A stretch of 64,000 nt of DNA from Liolophura sinensis (taxonomy: Eukaryota; Mollusca; Polyplacophora; Chitonida; Chitonidae), in assembly GCF_032854445.1 (NCBI RefSeq), contig NC_088300.1:61044984-61108983 (forward strand), read 5' to 3'. The notes below the pieces were generated by a model. It did not search any database. It was not told the origin of the DNA and saw nothing but the letters and a program-made list of their open reading frames with translations. The position numbers and the translations under genes were made by a program. Below, piece by piece: positions 42,292 to 56,200 of this stretch. Position 1 is the first letter of the stretch. Each line of letters begins with the position of its first letter.

Positions 42292-44199
42292 TGTCATTCA
42301 AAATGAATGTTTTTGATGACCAATAATTATGCATATATCTCACAACTGCTGGAATCTTATGTTATCGCAACCTGCCTGTTATGAAAGGGTGGTAGAACAT
42401 ACATGAATAGGATCTCTGAAACAAAGATAATGTTTGTAAGCCAAATGAAGAAAATTATGGCAACAAAAATTTTCCACTTTAGGGTATTTGTTACACCTGT
42501 TATTTACCCCTCGATTTTATGCATGTTTTCCGTCTATGTTCGGATTTCTTTGGAAATTTCTTACGTTATTTTTGATTTTGCTTGGAGTACAAAGAACACC
42601 CTGAAATGCGAACTGTGGTCGCCATAGTGACGAACCCAAACGCATTTAACTGATCAGTTAGTGCCGTTTTGATTTTCTTATTTCAAGCAAACAAGGCATT
42701 CATTCATACATATTTTCCCTACATTCATACACGGTTTGTTGTGCCAGTTTTAGTTTTTCCAAAAAGAGAGGGATGGTTTCAGCCGTCAGCTTCTTCAAAT
42801 TTCCACGTGGTGTTTCAACAAGAATGGACATGGACAGGGAAGCGATCCAACTTTTCCCCAAATGATGAGATAGAAATGCTCTGAGCTGTCACTGTTAGAC
42901 TTCTCTATTATTCAAACAGTCGTATACTTTTGGCTGAAACAGGTATACTGAGTGACATGTCTTCCATGGCTTGTAAATTTACATAAAGTGATCACTATTC
43001 ACTTATACTGCTGCACATGGTTTGATGTCAGCTGGCTGTTAGCTGTGTGGCGATTTTGCTAGAGACAGTATATTATTTCATATAATTGCATGGGAGGTTA
43101 GGGGTTAATTTTCTGCCTTGTCCATAACGTAGACACAGGTTTTACCGGTAGAATGTAAATTTTTATGGGTTAGACATATCCTTAAATTAAATTAGAATTT
43201 TTGTGGAATATTTTGAAATATATATATATTTTTTGTAACATATGGAGACAGGATATTTTGTGGACTCATGAGAGCAAGTTGTTTTTGGCGCCTTAATATA
43301 ACTTTTGAAGGACACAGTTTCCGTGGACCCCTGTCCCTTCCAACGTAAGAATTTTAACACTTGATGACTTAATTAGAACACCATATTTCACGTATAATAC
43401 ACTGACATGTTGAAGGAGTTTCTCTCCAAGCTTGGTGATCAGATATTGTTTGACTAGGTTGCAAACAACAGTTTTTTTTTTTTTAGCGACCTTAAGTTTG
43501 GCGAAACATCCGCCATTGTTAATATTTTGAAGTGACAAATTCGAGTATAGTTTCCATTACTTTTGGACATATTCTTGCTGTAACAAACCACGTACGGCAT
43601 CTTTCCAGTTAAAACAACATTAGTACTCACTGACTGTGGCATGATTTTGGCATAAAACGTCCTTTGTACCAAGTTTAAGACACAATCATTTTTTTTTTTT
43701 TTGTGGTTGTTGTTGTTGCTTCGCCGCGCACGATCGTCGTTCACGGTGAACTGCCGCTAGACGAGGTTGTCTACTTTACGACATCCTTTAGTGTTAAACT
43801 CATATTGAAGAGTTTCAAAAGGGGCATTAACTTGTATTTGCGAAAGTAAATAGTTTCACTCCACAGGCTCATCTTCTTTCTACCTACAAGTTATTGTTCA
43901 TCTTTCCATTATTAAGAGAAAAAAAATGTGCCATGACATTAGATACGCATGTACATGTATAGTATTTCTATACACAGATGTTGTTACTTTGGTATTAGCC
44001 AATCAGTGCTCTGAGTACCATCCTTGGTACTCATGAATATTTATGAGCGTAGACTGTAAATACTGGGAAAATTCCCACTTTTAGTCACAGATGATCTCGG
44101 ACCACCATCGTGTTAACATCTAAATTTCCACCTAGTTAGCTTTCTAAGGCAGGTATTTTACATGTATATAAGCAGTGTAAAGTGGTAGCTAGATAAGTT

Positions 44200-44560
44200 G
44201 TCAGCACTGAAGTGGGATTTCAGCTTTAGAGCATACCTGGAGACAGTGGGACTGCTAGACCCAAATTGTGACACGTGTTCCCAGGCTGTGGGACTGACTT
44301 TCCCAGGCTGTGAGACTGATATTCCCAACCATGATTGAGACAGTATATCTTAATAGTTTGTAACTGGGATTTTCTGGACCAAAATTTTATAATTCCCAAG
44401 TATGAGCTGAAACATTTATACTGGGAGAATTTGTGCCTAAGTGCCCCTGAGCAATAGTGGGACTGGGATTCCCAGTTTCGGCACAGTGAGACACTGAGTC
44501 CCAGAATTTGAAACTTGTTTTCCCAAGTTATTACTGGACCAATTCTGGAACTGTTACTCC
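44200..44560. repeat. degenerate short repeats around CCCAG...GGGACTG
   Basis: Phrases such as TTCCCAGGCTGTGGGACTGA, GTGAGACTGATATTCCCAA and GGGACTGGGATTCCCAG recur at irregular spacing. Probably an old decayed tandem repeat. Confidence 0.5.
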
Positions 44561-45365
44561 CAGAGAAGACCTGAAAGTATTATTTACGGATAATGTCCCC
44601 ACACATGGCTGACATATTGTCTATATGACACCAGTAGGACATACCACTATCACAGCAGTACTAGGTTTAATACCTCCCTGAGATATCCCTAACACAGTTA
44701 TCTGAACCATCTGAAGTACAGATGTTGTGCTTGTACACAGTACTGGCACTTTTACCTATATATATATATCAACATACTCCTGTCACTCTATTTTAATAAA
44801 ACTGTTGCTGCTGTTTGTTGAACCTTAAAAATCGGACTTTTCTTGGTTATTCGAAGTTCAGAGCTAACTAGTGGTTTTCCCAAACATACTACTGAATGAC
44901 ACGGACTGACCGAGCTGACATTCAAAAGAATCCATAGTAGCGAACGTCTCCAGCAGTATACAGATATTGTTCCAGAGTTCGACACTGGGTGCTTCACGCT
45001 ACCAATATTGTGCTTTCCCCTGTAGTAAATGGTGTGATTTGGAACTGGGATATCTGTATCGTTAAGAAGATATATATATAACAACAAATCGCTACAGCTG
45101 TAAATACATGTATATATACTGTAGGCAAGGTGATAAGTGCTCAGACACTACATTACTTTGCTGGGCCGGCTTAGTGTTCCCAGACCCCAACCCAAACCCA
45201 CACCTCCTACCCCAAACCCCATCCTATTTGGTCTGTCCCCCCACAGAGTTCTTTCTAACAGTGGTCATCACTGACGCCACCCGGGGCAAGTTACTTAACT
45301 GCCAGACTGACCGCTGAGGCCTTAAGAAAACTGAACTTTAAAGCCATTTTTACCTCCCAGTATGA

Positions 45366-45526
45366 TTTATTTATTTATTTGATTGGTGTTTTACGCCGTA
45401 CTCAAGAATATTTCACTTATACGACGGCGGCCAGCATTATGGTGGGTGGAAACCGGGCACAGCCCAGGGGAAACCCATGACCATCCGCAGGTTGCTGGCA
45501 GACCTTCCCACTTACGGCCGGAGAGG
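45366..45526 (-). repeat. SINE family 1, 3' part
   Basis: On plus TTTATTTATTTATTTGATTG through ACGACGGCGGCCAGCATTAT to ACCTTCCCACTTACGGCCGG. Flanked by a 14-bp target-site duplication with one mismatch: ACCTCCCAGTATGA (45352-45365) and ACCTCCCAATATGA (45527-45540). Confidence 0.93.
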
Positions 45527-45844
45527 ACCTCCCAATATGAAGGCAGAAATTTTTTTATGTACTCGGTGGTACTCATCTTATTACACATCCTAAGCACGTT
45601 ACACATTAGGCAATTCCACAAGGTTACATGAAATATATGTCAGATACATGTTTATCCGTTAACGCTTCATAGCTCAGTATTTTTATATACACTGTTGTGA
45701 CACCAAATGATTTCGTTAGGTAGTGAGATTCATATATAGCATTTCATAACCTGCAGTTTTTACATTTACCCGCCTAGGCGTTACATTGAACTATGTTGTA
45801 CTCAAGGTAATGCGATAGGACAGAAACATTGGTTAACTTTGTGA

Positions 45845-45943
45845 CATGTTTTGTTATACTCATTACAAGTATCCTCTCTTCTTACAGGATAGCAAACATG
45901 TTTTGCTATACTTATTACAAGTATCCTCTCTTCTTACAGGATA
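45845..45943. repeat. 52-bp tandem duplication
   Basis: CATGTTTTGTTATACTCATT... at 45845-45891 is repeated at 45897-45943 with two differences. Both copies end in ATCCTCTCTTCTTACAGGAT, which looks like a splice acceptor. Confidence 0.9.
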
Positions 45944-47596
45944 ACTGAGAAGACAACGCCTTATTTATAAAGAATGCTGCATTTTTAACCCAGATTACAA
46001 TCTCATTTGATTTCAGACTTCATAAGTACATATTTAACCTATTTAGTATAAAACTGGATATTTCAGTTTTATCTTGGTTGAATCACCATCTTGGATTATG
46101 TGAGTATTTTGTTTTAAAATATGGCCTCCTGTTGTGAATTTATAGCATTGAAAAGTAATGAAGCTGAAATATGGCAGCATACCAATGCACGTGTATATAT
46201 ATGCCAAGAAACAGTGCTTTTTACTTGTGGAAAAAAATGTCCAATGGCCTAATGTCTCCACTGCAGATACCCAACTCTGTGCAAAACCCACAAATCCAAT
46301 AAACATAAGAAAAAAAAGTTATTTTAAAAAATGAATTTGCATTATTTGGTTTGTTTTTCGTACTTCCCTTAAAATAAAACCTCCTCGCATAAAGCATTGC
46401 CCTCACGCCATGCCAGCAGGAGGTGAATTGAATGCCACTGAACAATCTCCATGGTCAAAGGCTGGGCAACTTCTGCGAAAAGCTATATGACAGTGTTGCC
46501 AGCCAAGGCCCAGCAGTGAATCCACAAAGCCTGTTCTGACTTGAATTAAAATTAGAAATATGAGTTTAGAGGTCATTTGGGCTAAGGAAATAAAAATGTT
46601 TACCACCGCGAAAAATGTAATCATAAGACAAATGTGTCAAAATTTCAAATTTCTTTACCAAAAGTTAACTTTTGTGACAAGGTTTGATTGAAGTTGGAAA
46701 TGACTTTTTCACAGCTATAAGCAAGAACGTTTTGCGATTGAGTACTAATTTGTCACATATAGATACAGGAATCAACTAGATGTTTACAACTCATCTGTTC
46801 GTCTGTCAAAAATCAGTTTTCAAGAGGGTTCATAATATTGAATTGAAACTTGGTTTGTAGCTTCTACCTAATAAGTTTCAGATAAAGTTTGAGTTTCAGG
46901 CCATTTCATCCAATTTCAACAAATTAATAGCTATTTTTGTCCTTTGGACTTTCACAGTTGTCCAGACTTCTGTTAAACAGAGTTGGTTATTCAGAACTGA
47001 ATCTTGATAATGGGACAAGTTACAGACCAAGTTGGAGTTTCGGCCATTTGTATATTTGCAACAAAATTATGGTCATTTTGGTCCTGTTATGACATAGCCT
47101 AACTGGTAGCTACATTTCCATCTGCCTTCATTTAAACTTGGAGGAGTATCTGAACCAAACCATTCCCTCCATACTCCAGAATTTCTCGCATATATGAAGG
47201 TGGCTGATATATGATGGAGTGGAAGAAGGGATTGCACTTGGTGGATACCAGCAACTTTTGGCTAGTTCTACTGGTGCAATTTCCCTGTGTAGCATAGGTC
47301 ACGTGGGACGGATGGGAGGAAGACAAGTGGTTTCCACCTAACTTCATGCATGCACCATCGCTCACTTACTCCCAGCAAGGCCCTTGAAAACAATGCAAGC
47401 TTTGAATCCTGAGTTCTCTGTCCGAGCATGGTTTTGAACCCACATTTCATGTGACCTAGCCATTGGAAGGCAACCCACTTGACCACCATCTGCTCTTCAC
47501 TTTACTTCAACAAAGTTACAAACCGTGGTGTCTTAGAGAATAAACCTGCAGACAGAAATGTACAAAGTACAATTCATACCTTTATATGCATGTCCC

Positions 47597-47602
47597 TTTA
47601 TT
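47597..47602 (-). terminator. candidate ILRUN polyadenylation signal
   Basis: TTTATT on plus (AATAAA on minus), within an AT-rich stretch. Position inferred from absence of other genes between here and the ILRUN stop codon; earlier sites are possible. Confidence 0.35.
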
Positions 47603-48539
47603 CACATTTGTAGAATTGCAATGCATGATGTCTATTTTCATAATTACAGATATACAGATCAGATTATTCTGAAAACAAATTGTTTAATAAGTTTAATCAA
47701 AGTAAATGACAAATGAATAAATTTCTGTTTAGTGACATCAAATCCAAAAATTCATTGTGAACTTTCTTAAAGAGTTACACTTCTTGAAAAATATTTTCCT
47801 TCTACTACAATTTTGTTAAACAATTCAAATGCCCTTTCTATAGCAGCAGCTTTGTGTTTTCATCTGAATGTAAATAAGATAACAAAGTAAGAAGTACTCT
47901 TATTACAAGATCTAATCATCGTCTCCTATAAATGGTGCTGCGGACAAATTGTAAAAATTCCCCAATATCGAGCTCAGGCACAGTACTATCGTACATAGCC
48001 CTTCATTTCGCTCTTCTTTAACATGAAGATCAATTTATAATCACAATGACTTAGCTGTCATGATAACAGTTCCACTAGCAACTAGTTCTTGTTGAGTGGT
48101 GAACAAATATTTAAAATGACACTGGACAACATATCACTCAAAATTATCATTTATCCGATAACTGGCATTATCATCCATACATTCTCATGACTTATGAACA
48201 CCATGCAGCCATGTGCGAATCATAAAACAACCTTACAACCACATGGTTAATCTGAGATCGTAAAATATAGAAACAAAACAATGAACCTATGTTGAAGTTG
48301 CATAGATAATTTGTGGTCAATAATACATCCACCTACACACGATACCTTGTGATGAGTAAATCAGTGAGCCTTTTTGATTGAATACTCCATAAACCTGATG
48401 TTTATTCATGACACAGATGTTTGAGATAAATTACTGATAACAGCAGGCAGATACACATGCATAATGAACATTATGGGTAATACAGTTGCCTAAAAGCTTC
48501 AAATGGATTGTTTAGTACACCACAGCAGTCGGATATGAT

Positions 48540-48860
48540 AGTACACCAATAATGAGGTCAGGACCTAGCAATAGTAGTACACACATAATGAGGTCAGAAC
48601 CTAGCAACAGTACATGAATAATGATCTCTGGATCTAGAAATAGTACACCAATAATGAGGTCAGGGCCTAACAACAGTACACCAATAATGAGGTCAGGACC
48701 TAGCCATAGTACACCAATAATGAGGTCAGGACCTAACAACAGGACACCAATAATGAGGCCAGAGACCTAGCCATTGTACACAAATAATGACATCAGGACC
48801 TAGCCATAGTTCACCAATAATGAGGTCTGGACCTGGTCAGAGAACATCAATAATGAGGAT
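48540..48860. repeat. 33-bp minisatellite, about 10 units
   Basis: Unit AGTACACCAATAATGAGGTC followed by AGGACCTAGCAAT, with substitutions and occasional 1-3 base indels. It gives a repetitive LLGPDLIIGV frame on minus, an artefact of the 33-bp period. Unrelated in sequence to the TYMS array. Confidence 0.92.
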
Positions 48861-50121
48861 GTCAGACTTAGTGCTTTTAAATTAAAAAACACTAAATTAT
48901 ATAAGGCTTGAATTTGAAACATGATCAAGAGAAATACATGTATTGGTAAAAATGAAACAGCAAATGCTCATAAGAGTAGATAAGTCTCTTTTCTTTTCAA
49001 ACCTATACTATGAACCAATAATGTCACTTTATACTATGAACCACCTTCATAAGCTTCTTAAAAATCTTTAATTTGTTACTAACATACAAAAGTTTTAGAC
49101 CAATTGCTGAGATAAATACTCATCAATTCATGGATTCAGTTCAGTCTCACAATTGTACGTACATGCTATGTACACTTCCATAGTCAACCTTTACAGTTTA
49201 ATACAAACATCTGATGCCCTTCAATGGCTGAATAAATGTTTAATAAACCTGGCCTCTAGCTGCCACCAACTCAATCAGATTGTCTTATTCTAAAAGAAGT
49301 CCACTCCACGTCAAGGTGTTACAGAATCAGAACAAGTCTGGTTTTTGCGAAATAAATGAACATTTACAGCAATAATTAGAAGTGAATTCAAAAACAAAGA
49401 CAACATTCTTTAAATGAAAATCAACAATCAAAGATGCCTGTTTGGCAAAGTAAAAAACAAATACAATGTACACTAGTCTAAGAATTTCATTTAAATATTC
49501 TCTACAATTAAGCCACAGTTTGTATGAAATAATCTCAAAATAGTCTTACAGGATCAAAGCAAAGCAAAATCTGATTAAAGCAAAAACCTTGATTATACAT
49601 AAGCCTGGTTATGTAAAAGTCTCTCTTTTTTTTTTTTCTATCGTGCAAAAATTTTGGCTTTATACGCTCACCAACAAGCCTTATGTGCAGGGTATATGTA
49701 ATAAAATTAAAACATATATCCATGCTTTCAAGTCATCTGGAATGTTGATGTAATAAAATGCCTTACATTTTTGCAAAATTTCACAGTGTTATATATATGC
49801 CTATGTATATAAAAAGTAGCGTTCAACTCTGTCAAAAGTATATATACAATATTTTATGACGAAATTTTTTAGGGAAAACAAAATCAATGACCAAAACCAA
49901 ATTTAATACCATGATAAATTTCTGTGCACTTTTATGTCAAATTCCTTCCCAGACAGAATCAAATGTTTAGTACGTTACAATCCAATAACATTTTGCATAT
50001 AAAATCATTTAATTCTAAAAACAAACTAAAATAAATAGCCATCACAAAAAAGCAGCTTCTGGAGTCCAGTAATTTAAAACAAGTACATGTTCACATGTAA
50101 AAGAATATACATGTCTTTAAA

Positions 50122-50126
<5 letters not shown>

Positions 50127-50161
<35 letters not shown>

Positions 50162-50162
50162 A
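50127..50162. repeat. (AT)n(GT)n microsatellite
   Basis: ATATATATATAT followed by about 11 GT dinucleotides. Confidence 0.95.
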
Positions 50163-50268
50163 TGAATCAATGTTGATGGTTAGGAGATGAAGAGATGAGC
50201 AGTTACCTGCCCCTGTCATACTTATAATACAGTCACTCATCCACACTGGTGTGATCGCAGGGAGTATG

Positions 50269-53200
50269 CTAGGACATCTCGCTCTCTTCAGACTGATCTG
50301 TCATCTCTGTACACGGATCGTACTCTATCACCTGAGGACCCTGAGGACAGAGAAGAGGCAAACATCCTAACTTTAGCCAAAGGCTTCACAACAGGGAAGA
50401 AAGAATCTGACAGTAATTTCATAATACATGGGCCATTTTATGTCATCTCAGGCAGAAATGAAAATGATTTGATTAATTATTATTTATTTGTTTGGTGTTT
50501 AAGGTCGTACTCAAGAATATTTCACTTATCCAACGATGGTCAGCATTATGATGGGAAGGCACCGTGCAGAGCCTTGAGGAATTGAAATCTTGTGCTTCCA
50601 AGAAAGAGAATTGCAAAGCGATATGATAGTGAAGTAAACATGAAGTCAGCCACTAAAGCTGAATTAATTAATGAAGTAGTATTCCAGAAATGTTCTAAAA
50701 ATATTTTTAAAATTCTACACTGCTTATCAACAAAATAAATAGCAAACAATCGTCAGTGCTAGCCACTCATTTGGTGACGCCATTTTGGCATCTTAAAGCC
50801 AAGTCACCAAGGAGCTCTCCTGTACTATCGGTATTAAACAATGTGACAATAAGAAAATACACACAAAACGGCTGATGCCCAACCAAGAGTATCAGTTCTG
50901 TTCTGTGATCAAAGAGCCGATGTTTCCTTTAGTTTGGCACTGCATCAGGGCGATGTTTGTGGACACAAATGTCATGTTTTACCAGTCCTGCTCGTCCTGG
51001 TCCTGCATCGGTGTAAGTATTTGGCCTAGCTGGCTGTACTGACTTCAGGGAATTTAACGAACGTAGCACGCCCATCTAATTGATAACAGACCCTTTCATT
51101 CAGATTTTGGGAAGATATTTTGTAATAAATCTGACTTTGCTTAGGAAAAATAATGCAGTCACAATATTTTTCTTCAAGCAACTCTTCCAACCCTCAAGGT
51201 GGTTTTCTTGCCAGCTCACCCTAAGGAGTTACTGCAGTATCCTGCCCAACATGTATGCATTGTGACACGCGCAGCCTTTCTCAGTTCCCGTCTTATAAAT
51301 GTGTGGTCCACAATGTACCAGTTTAACACTTAAACTAATTGCAAAATCCAATATATTGCATCGATATATCTGTCTATCCACTATAAGAGTCCACACTGAT
51401 AATCGAGAGCTAATAGGTTTTTGGACGTGACAGCCAATTATCACCCACACTTTCAGTGCTAGTGACTGGCCAAGTTCATAAGGGCTTCTACAACATGGCT
51501 ACTCGGGGTGAATTGTTTGTCAGTGCCATATCCCCACTGCTGAACTTCATCTTCTCAGCTTTCAAAACTTTATAGAATTTTTTTACATATATTTCTATGA
51601 TAACTGTGTCCTATACCATTTTTTTTTATGAATATATAGTGACTTCATGTTCACTTTAAAGAATGACATGAATTCCCCATAATAATAAATTTACAAGATC
51701 TTAATAACCATAATGATTTACCAACCTGCTAAGTATTCATGCAGCGCCCAATATTTCACTTATATGAGGGCGGCCAGGTTTATGGGTAGCACAATTCTAG
51801 GGCTACTTACCTATTCTTAAGTATGACAGAAAGCTAATTCACAATGAACCACATATATCACATATATACCACTACATTAAAATTACTTTCTGATTTTGCA
51901 TTTATTTCTACAAAAAAAAAAAAAATTATTTTGTTGTTTGTCTGACATGCAAGTAATCGAATGAGATCTTGCTTCCCCTATACTTTATAGTTTGAGGGAG
52001 TAGGGCCAAAACCCTAAGATACTGGCCCTAGAATTGCTGGTTTATGGTGACGGAGAGGGGTGGGCTAATATTTATTTATCTATTTATTTGACTTGTGTTT
52101 TACGCCATACTCAAGAACATATCACTTATACGATGGCGGACAGCATTATGGTGGGAGGAAACCGGGCACAGCCCGGGAGAATCCTACGACCATCCGCAGG
52201 TTGCTGTAAGAGCTTCCCACTCACGGCCGGAGAGGAAGCCAGCATGAGCTGGACTCCTAGCGGCTGCATTGGTGAGAGACTCTTGGGTCATTATGCTGTG
52301 CTAGCGTGCTAACCAATTACCTGTAACCCAGACCTATTGAAGCTCAGGTTAGGAGTGGAGGGCGTACGTGTCACCATCAATTCGTTACCACAGCCAACTC
52401 TCATTTCACTCACACTCTGGTTTAAATCTGATGGGGACGCAAATGGATTGGTGGTGGGTTCCGTACGACACTGGGAACTGAGTTCTCCTCCGATCCTAGA
52501 GAGCTGCTGCGTCACCCCCATAAGCCCATTCTCCTCCACAGTAATTATCACCCATATGACTTCTGCAATACAGAAAATGTCACATGTACACCTCCACACT
52601 GAACTGTAAACTTGCATAAAGTGAATTCAGAAAGTTACAGCAAAATCATGGAGTATTACACCATGTGAGAAGTAGATCTATTCATGTGAAGTCCAATTTT
52701 TTCGTTCGCACTAAAGATCTTCTCTCAGTTCAAAAACATTACAGGTATAATTTCAAACATTAAATATAACAAATCCATGGGCATGAGTTTATGACAAATC
52801 AACAATATCTCCAGAAAACCTTGTGGAGCACAACTCCCTGATAGAAATTAACAGGGTTTTAAAAACATACTACTGAGACCCTATTAAAGAATTAAAGAAC
52901 AACAGTAAAAACAAAAACTTCAACTGTATTCTACCTCCAAAAAACATGCCAATAGCTGTGCTCATCCTCCACTGGCCCTGATAGACCCCAGTACCACAGG
53001 GACTCGTCATTTCCACACTAATATCTGTGGACTGGCCCGGCTGTAAGGCCTCCACCATCACACGGTCTCTAGTCCCTAACTGATCTCCGTTGCAGAACTT
53101 TAAACAGCAGCCCGGGGGCCAACTCTCTGCACCTATAATATACAACGGACTGGTTTGTCTGACTGAGATACAGCTGTAAAAGACTACAGAAAATATGAAA

Positions 53201-56200
53201 AATGTGAATCAAAACAAATTTAATATTCCATAATAAATCCCTTTAAAGTTAAGTTAAAATTCATAGAAATTGGTAAAATTTATCTACATTTATGTTCTGA
53301 CATAAACATAGTTGGGTTTGAAACTGTTTTGTATTTATATTGTATATGCAAAAATTCCAGTTGCTATCAGCACAATTGGTAAAGCCATTAGGGACAATTG
53401 CCTGCATAAAACAAGTTGATCCAAGTGATGTACTCTTTCTCCATTTGCTGCAATATGTCACTTTTCCTGTACAGTTGTGTTCATAAAGTGAAGTGGTACT
53501 TGTAGACTAGTGTACATGTACATCAACATTAAAAGAAAAGAATGTGTTTGTGTTTTTTTTTTTTTTCGCACTGCTTGAACTTGTTCAGGCAGAAAATGTG
53601 GTCATTACAACCATTCCTTATATAGCCCAGGACATAATTTTACCCAAAAAGGAACAGCAAAAACCTTCATATTAACATGTTAAATGTAGTATCACTGTAA
53701 GACTATCCTAAAGTACGGTTCATAAAATCCAGTGTACAATGTATAATAAAGAGCTGAGCCATAAGTTGAGTTTCAATACTTTCAAGGTTAAAAGATATGC
53801 GACAGAGTGGTAGTAAATCTCACCTGAATTTTGTACCCGCCATGTTTTTATAAAGCGTGTGTTTGGGGGGATAGACTCTCCATCTCCTATCGTCACATCT
53901 TTTATAAAGGTCATGAGGGGTATTCTAACATTAGGCTGCTCAAAGTCATAATATGAGCACACAGCAGCCTGCAAATTCCTGCAAATGAGAACATAACACT
54001 GTCTGAAGTATTTATTTATTGATATTTCACCTACAGTTTGGTATGTAAAAGACGCACTTTCAAAAGCACTTCTAGGCTTTTAAAAGCTACTTCTGATGCC
54101 AACACTTAAGTTTTTATGATAAGAGTGAGTGAGTGAGTGCTTGGGGTTTAACGTCGTACTTAACAATTTTTCACTCATATGACGACGAAGGAATCCTTAG
54201 GGTGCATGTACGTATAATGTGCCTCCTTGCTGCAGGACGGATTTCCACCGCTCTTTTATTTAGTGCTGCTTCACTGAGACGACTTACTGAAGGCAAGTAA
54301 GCCACCCAGCCCGACCCATTATACTGATACGGGTCAACCAGTCGTTGCACTATCCCCTTCATGCTGAACGCCAAGCGAGGAAGTTACAACTTCCTCTTTT
54401 AAAGTCTTAGGTGTGACTCGATCAAGGATTGATCCTGGATCTACCGGTCCTGAAGCGGACGCTCTACCAACTGTGCTATCCGGGCCAGTCTTCTGATAAG
54501 AAATTATCAAACTTTACCAAATTAACCAAAAACTCACAAACTGCCCTATAAGGTGGTTGAATCAGTAAAAATCAATCAAAATATTTCATCCAAATGCTAA
54601 ATTTTAATCAGTCATCAGATTCACAGCAGGAGTGGCACCACCATTCTCAATGTACACAAAAAAACTCTCGACTCTGTTTATTTAACTGTTGTCTTATCCG
54701 AGAATTTTTCAATTAAACAACGGTGTTTTAGGGGTAGAAAAAACTTGAGCCTGGCAATTTACTGACAAACTGTCCCACGTTTGACACACATGTATGTACA
54801 CTGTACTGAAGACAAATTGTCACCAATGCCCTCAACAAACAGTGAGACGACTTAAAATATGCATACAATGGAATGTCATAATCCATCATCTGCAGCGAAA
54901 AAGGTTTCACATGTAATATGATTTATTTATTTCATTAGAACTTTACTCTATACATATTTCACTAAGTACAATATTGCAACCAGATGTACATTCAGACAAT
55001 ACAGCTGTGTTTGAAAAGCTAAAAAATAACCCATACACAGGCTACAAATGTTGTCCAATTTCAAAGTACATCTACTATGATTTATTTATTTATCTGATTG
55101 GTGTTTTATGCCGCACTCAAGAATATTTCACTTATTCGACTATGGCCATGATTATGGTGGGAGGAAACCGGGCACAGTCCGGGGGAAACAACGCAGGTTG
55201 ATGGCAGACCTTATCACTTACGGCCGGAGAGGAAGCCAGCATGAGCTGGACTTGAACTCACAGCAATCGCATTGGTGAGAGACTCCTGGGTCATTATGCT
55301 GTGCTAATGTGCTAACCAAATGAGCCACAGAGGCCTCACATCTACAATGAGATTTACTGGTTGTGTGTTACAATTTGCCCAACAATTAAAGCGTCTTAAA
55401 GCAGCATTAAAAAGTTTTCACAATCAACAGAAATCTATTCTGGATGACTTGCCATGTGTCTGACCTAAGAGCTACATGTATAAAACTAGTATAAAATACA
55501 TGACTGAAATATTTCCCTTTTTTGGAGGGAGGGGGGGGGGGGCAGAAATTGTCACAAAAATACAGCAGCAGAAAGATTGGTGATGAAAAATAAAACGTAT
55601 TCAAACACCAGAGAAACTGCATTACCGTTATCAAGAGTTTTATTTACTTAATTTTTTTTTTTTAACTTAAACAGTTGGATTTGACGTAAATGCACTAGCT
55701 ATTATGTGCCCATTATTTAAATTATACAGGGAATTGTACAGTTCCTGGGCTTGTGCTGTTTTGGTCCGGTGGTAGAGGATACATCTGTTATATTGTAACC
55801 CTGCTTTTCACATTAAACAGCTGAATAAGTAGGTCAACGACAAACAAAGGTAGCACCATAAACTTCACAGCTTTCCACAGGATTTGTAACAAGTATCTAG
55901 CAATAGAGGCATCAATCTAACAGTTACATTACAGGCTATACATTTCTTCTGATTTAATGGTGTCTCAGCAACTTGGTGACATGTGTAAAGAAAAATTCAT
56001 TCAAGGTAAAGTCTAATGACTCATTTATTTCTAGTGTTGATGTCATCATTCTTGAAAACAGGGTATAACGCAAATAATGTGGACAGAATACTTGGATATT
56101 TTTTAGTAGAGACTCCTACACCAGCATGTGATTTGGTCAAACACTAATATTCAGGAGTGTATATTAAAAGGTACAACCACGGTGTATTACAGATATATGT

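Larger units (their letters stand above)
42292..47596. other. TYMS 3'UTR and intergenic DNA to the ILRUN 3' end
   Basis: TYMS and ILRUN converge here. A possible TYMS poly(A) signal is ATTAAA at 43186-43191; no AATAAA was seen nearer. At 44200-44560 a phrase like TTCCCAGGCTGTGGGACTGA recurs irregularly. A SINE lies at 45366-45526 and a 52-bp tandem duplication at 45845-45943. No gene recognised. Confidence 0.6.
47603..50268 (-). other. presumed ILRUN 3'UTR / 3' flank
   Basis: AT-rich, without coding signal. It contains a ten-unit minisatellite (48540-48860) and an (AT)n(GT)n tract (50127-50162). Transcript extent not proven. Confidence 0.45.

Noticed and set aside
43454-43744. Minus-strand open frame MNDDRARRSNNNNHKKKKND
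   Set aside because: Driven by GTT and T-run simple sequence; no coding support.
48512-48739. 75-codon open frame with LLGPDLIIGVL repeats resembling a membrane protein
   Set aside because: It is the minisatellite at 48540-48860 read on the minus strand.
54400-54490. Possible tRNA gene on the minus strand (TAGCACAGTTGGTAGAGC)
   Set aside because: It is the tRNA-like head of a SINE with target-site duplication; no intact cloverleaf with acceptor stem closure is present.
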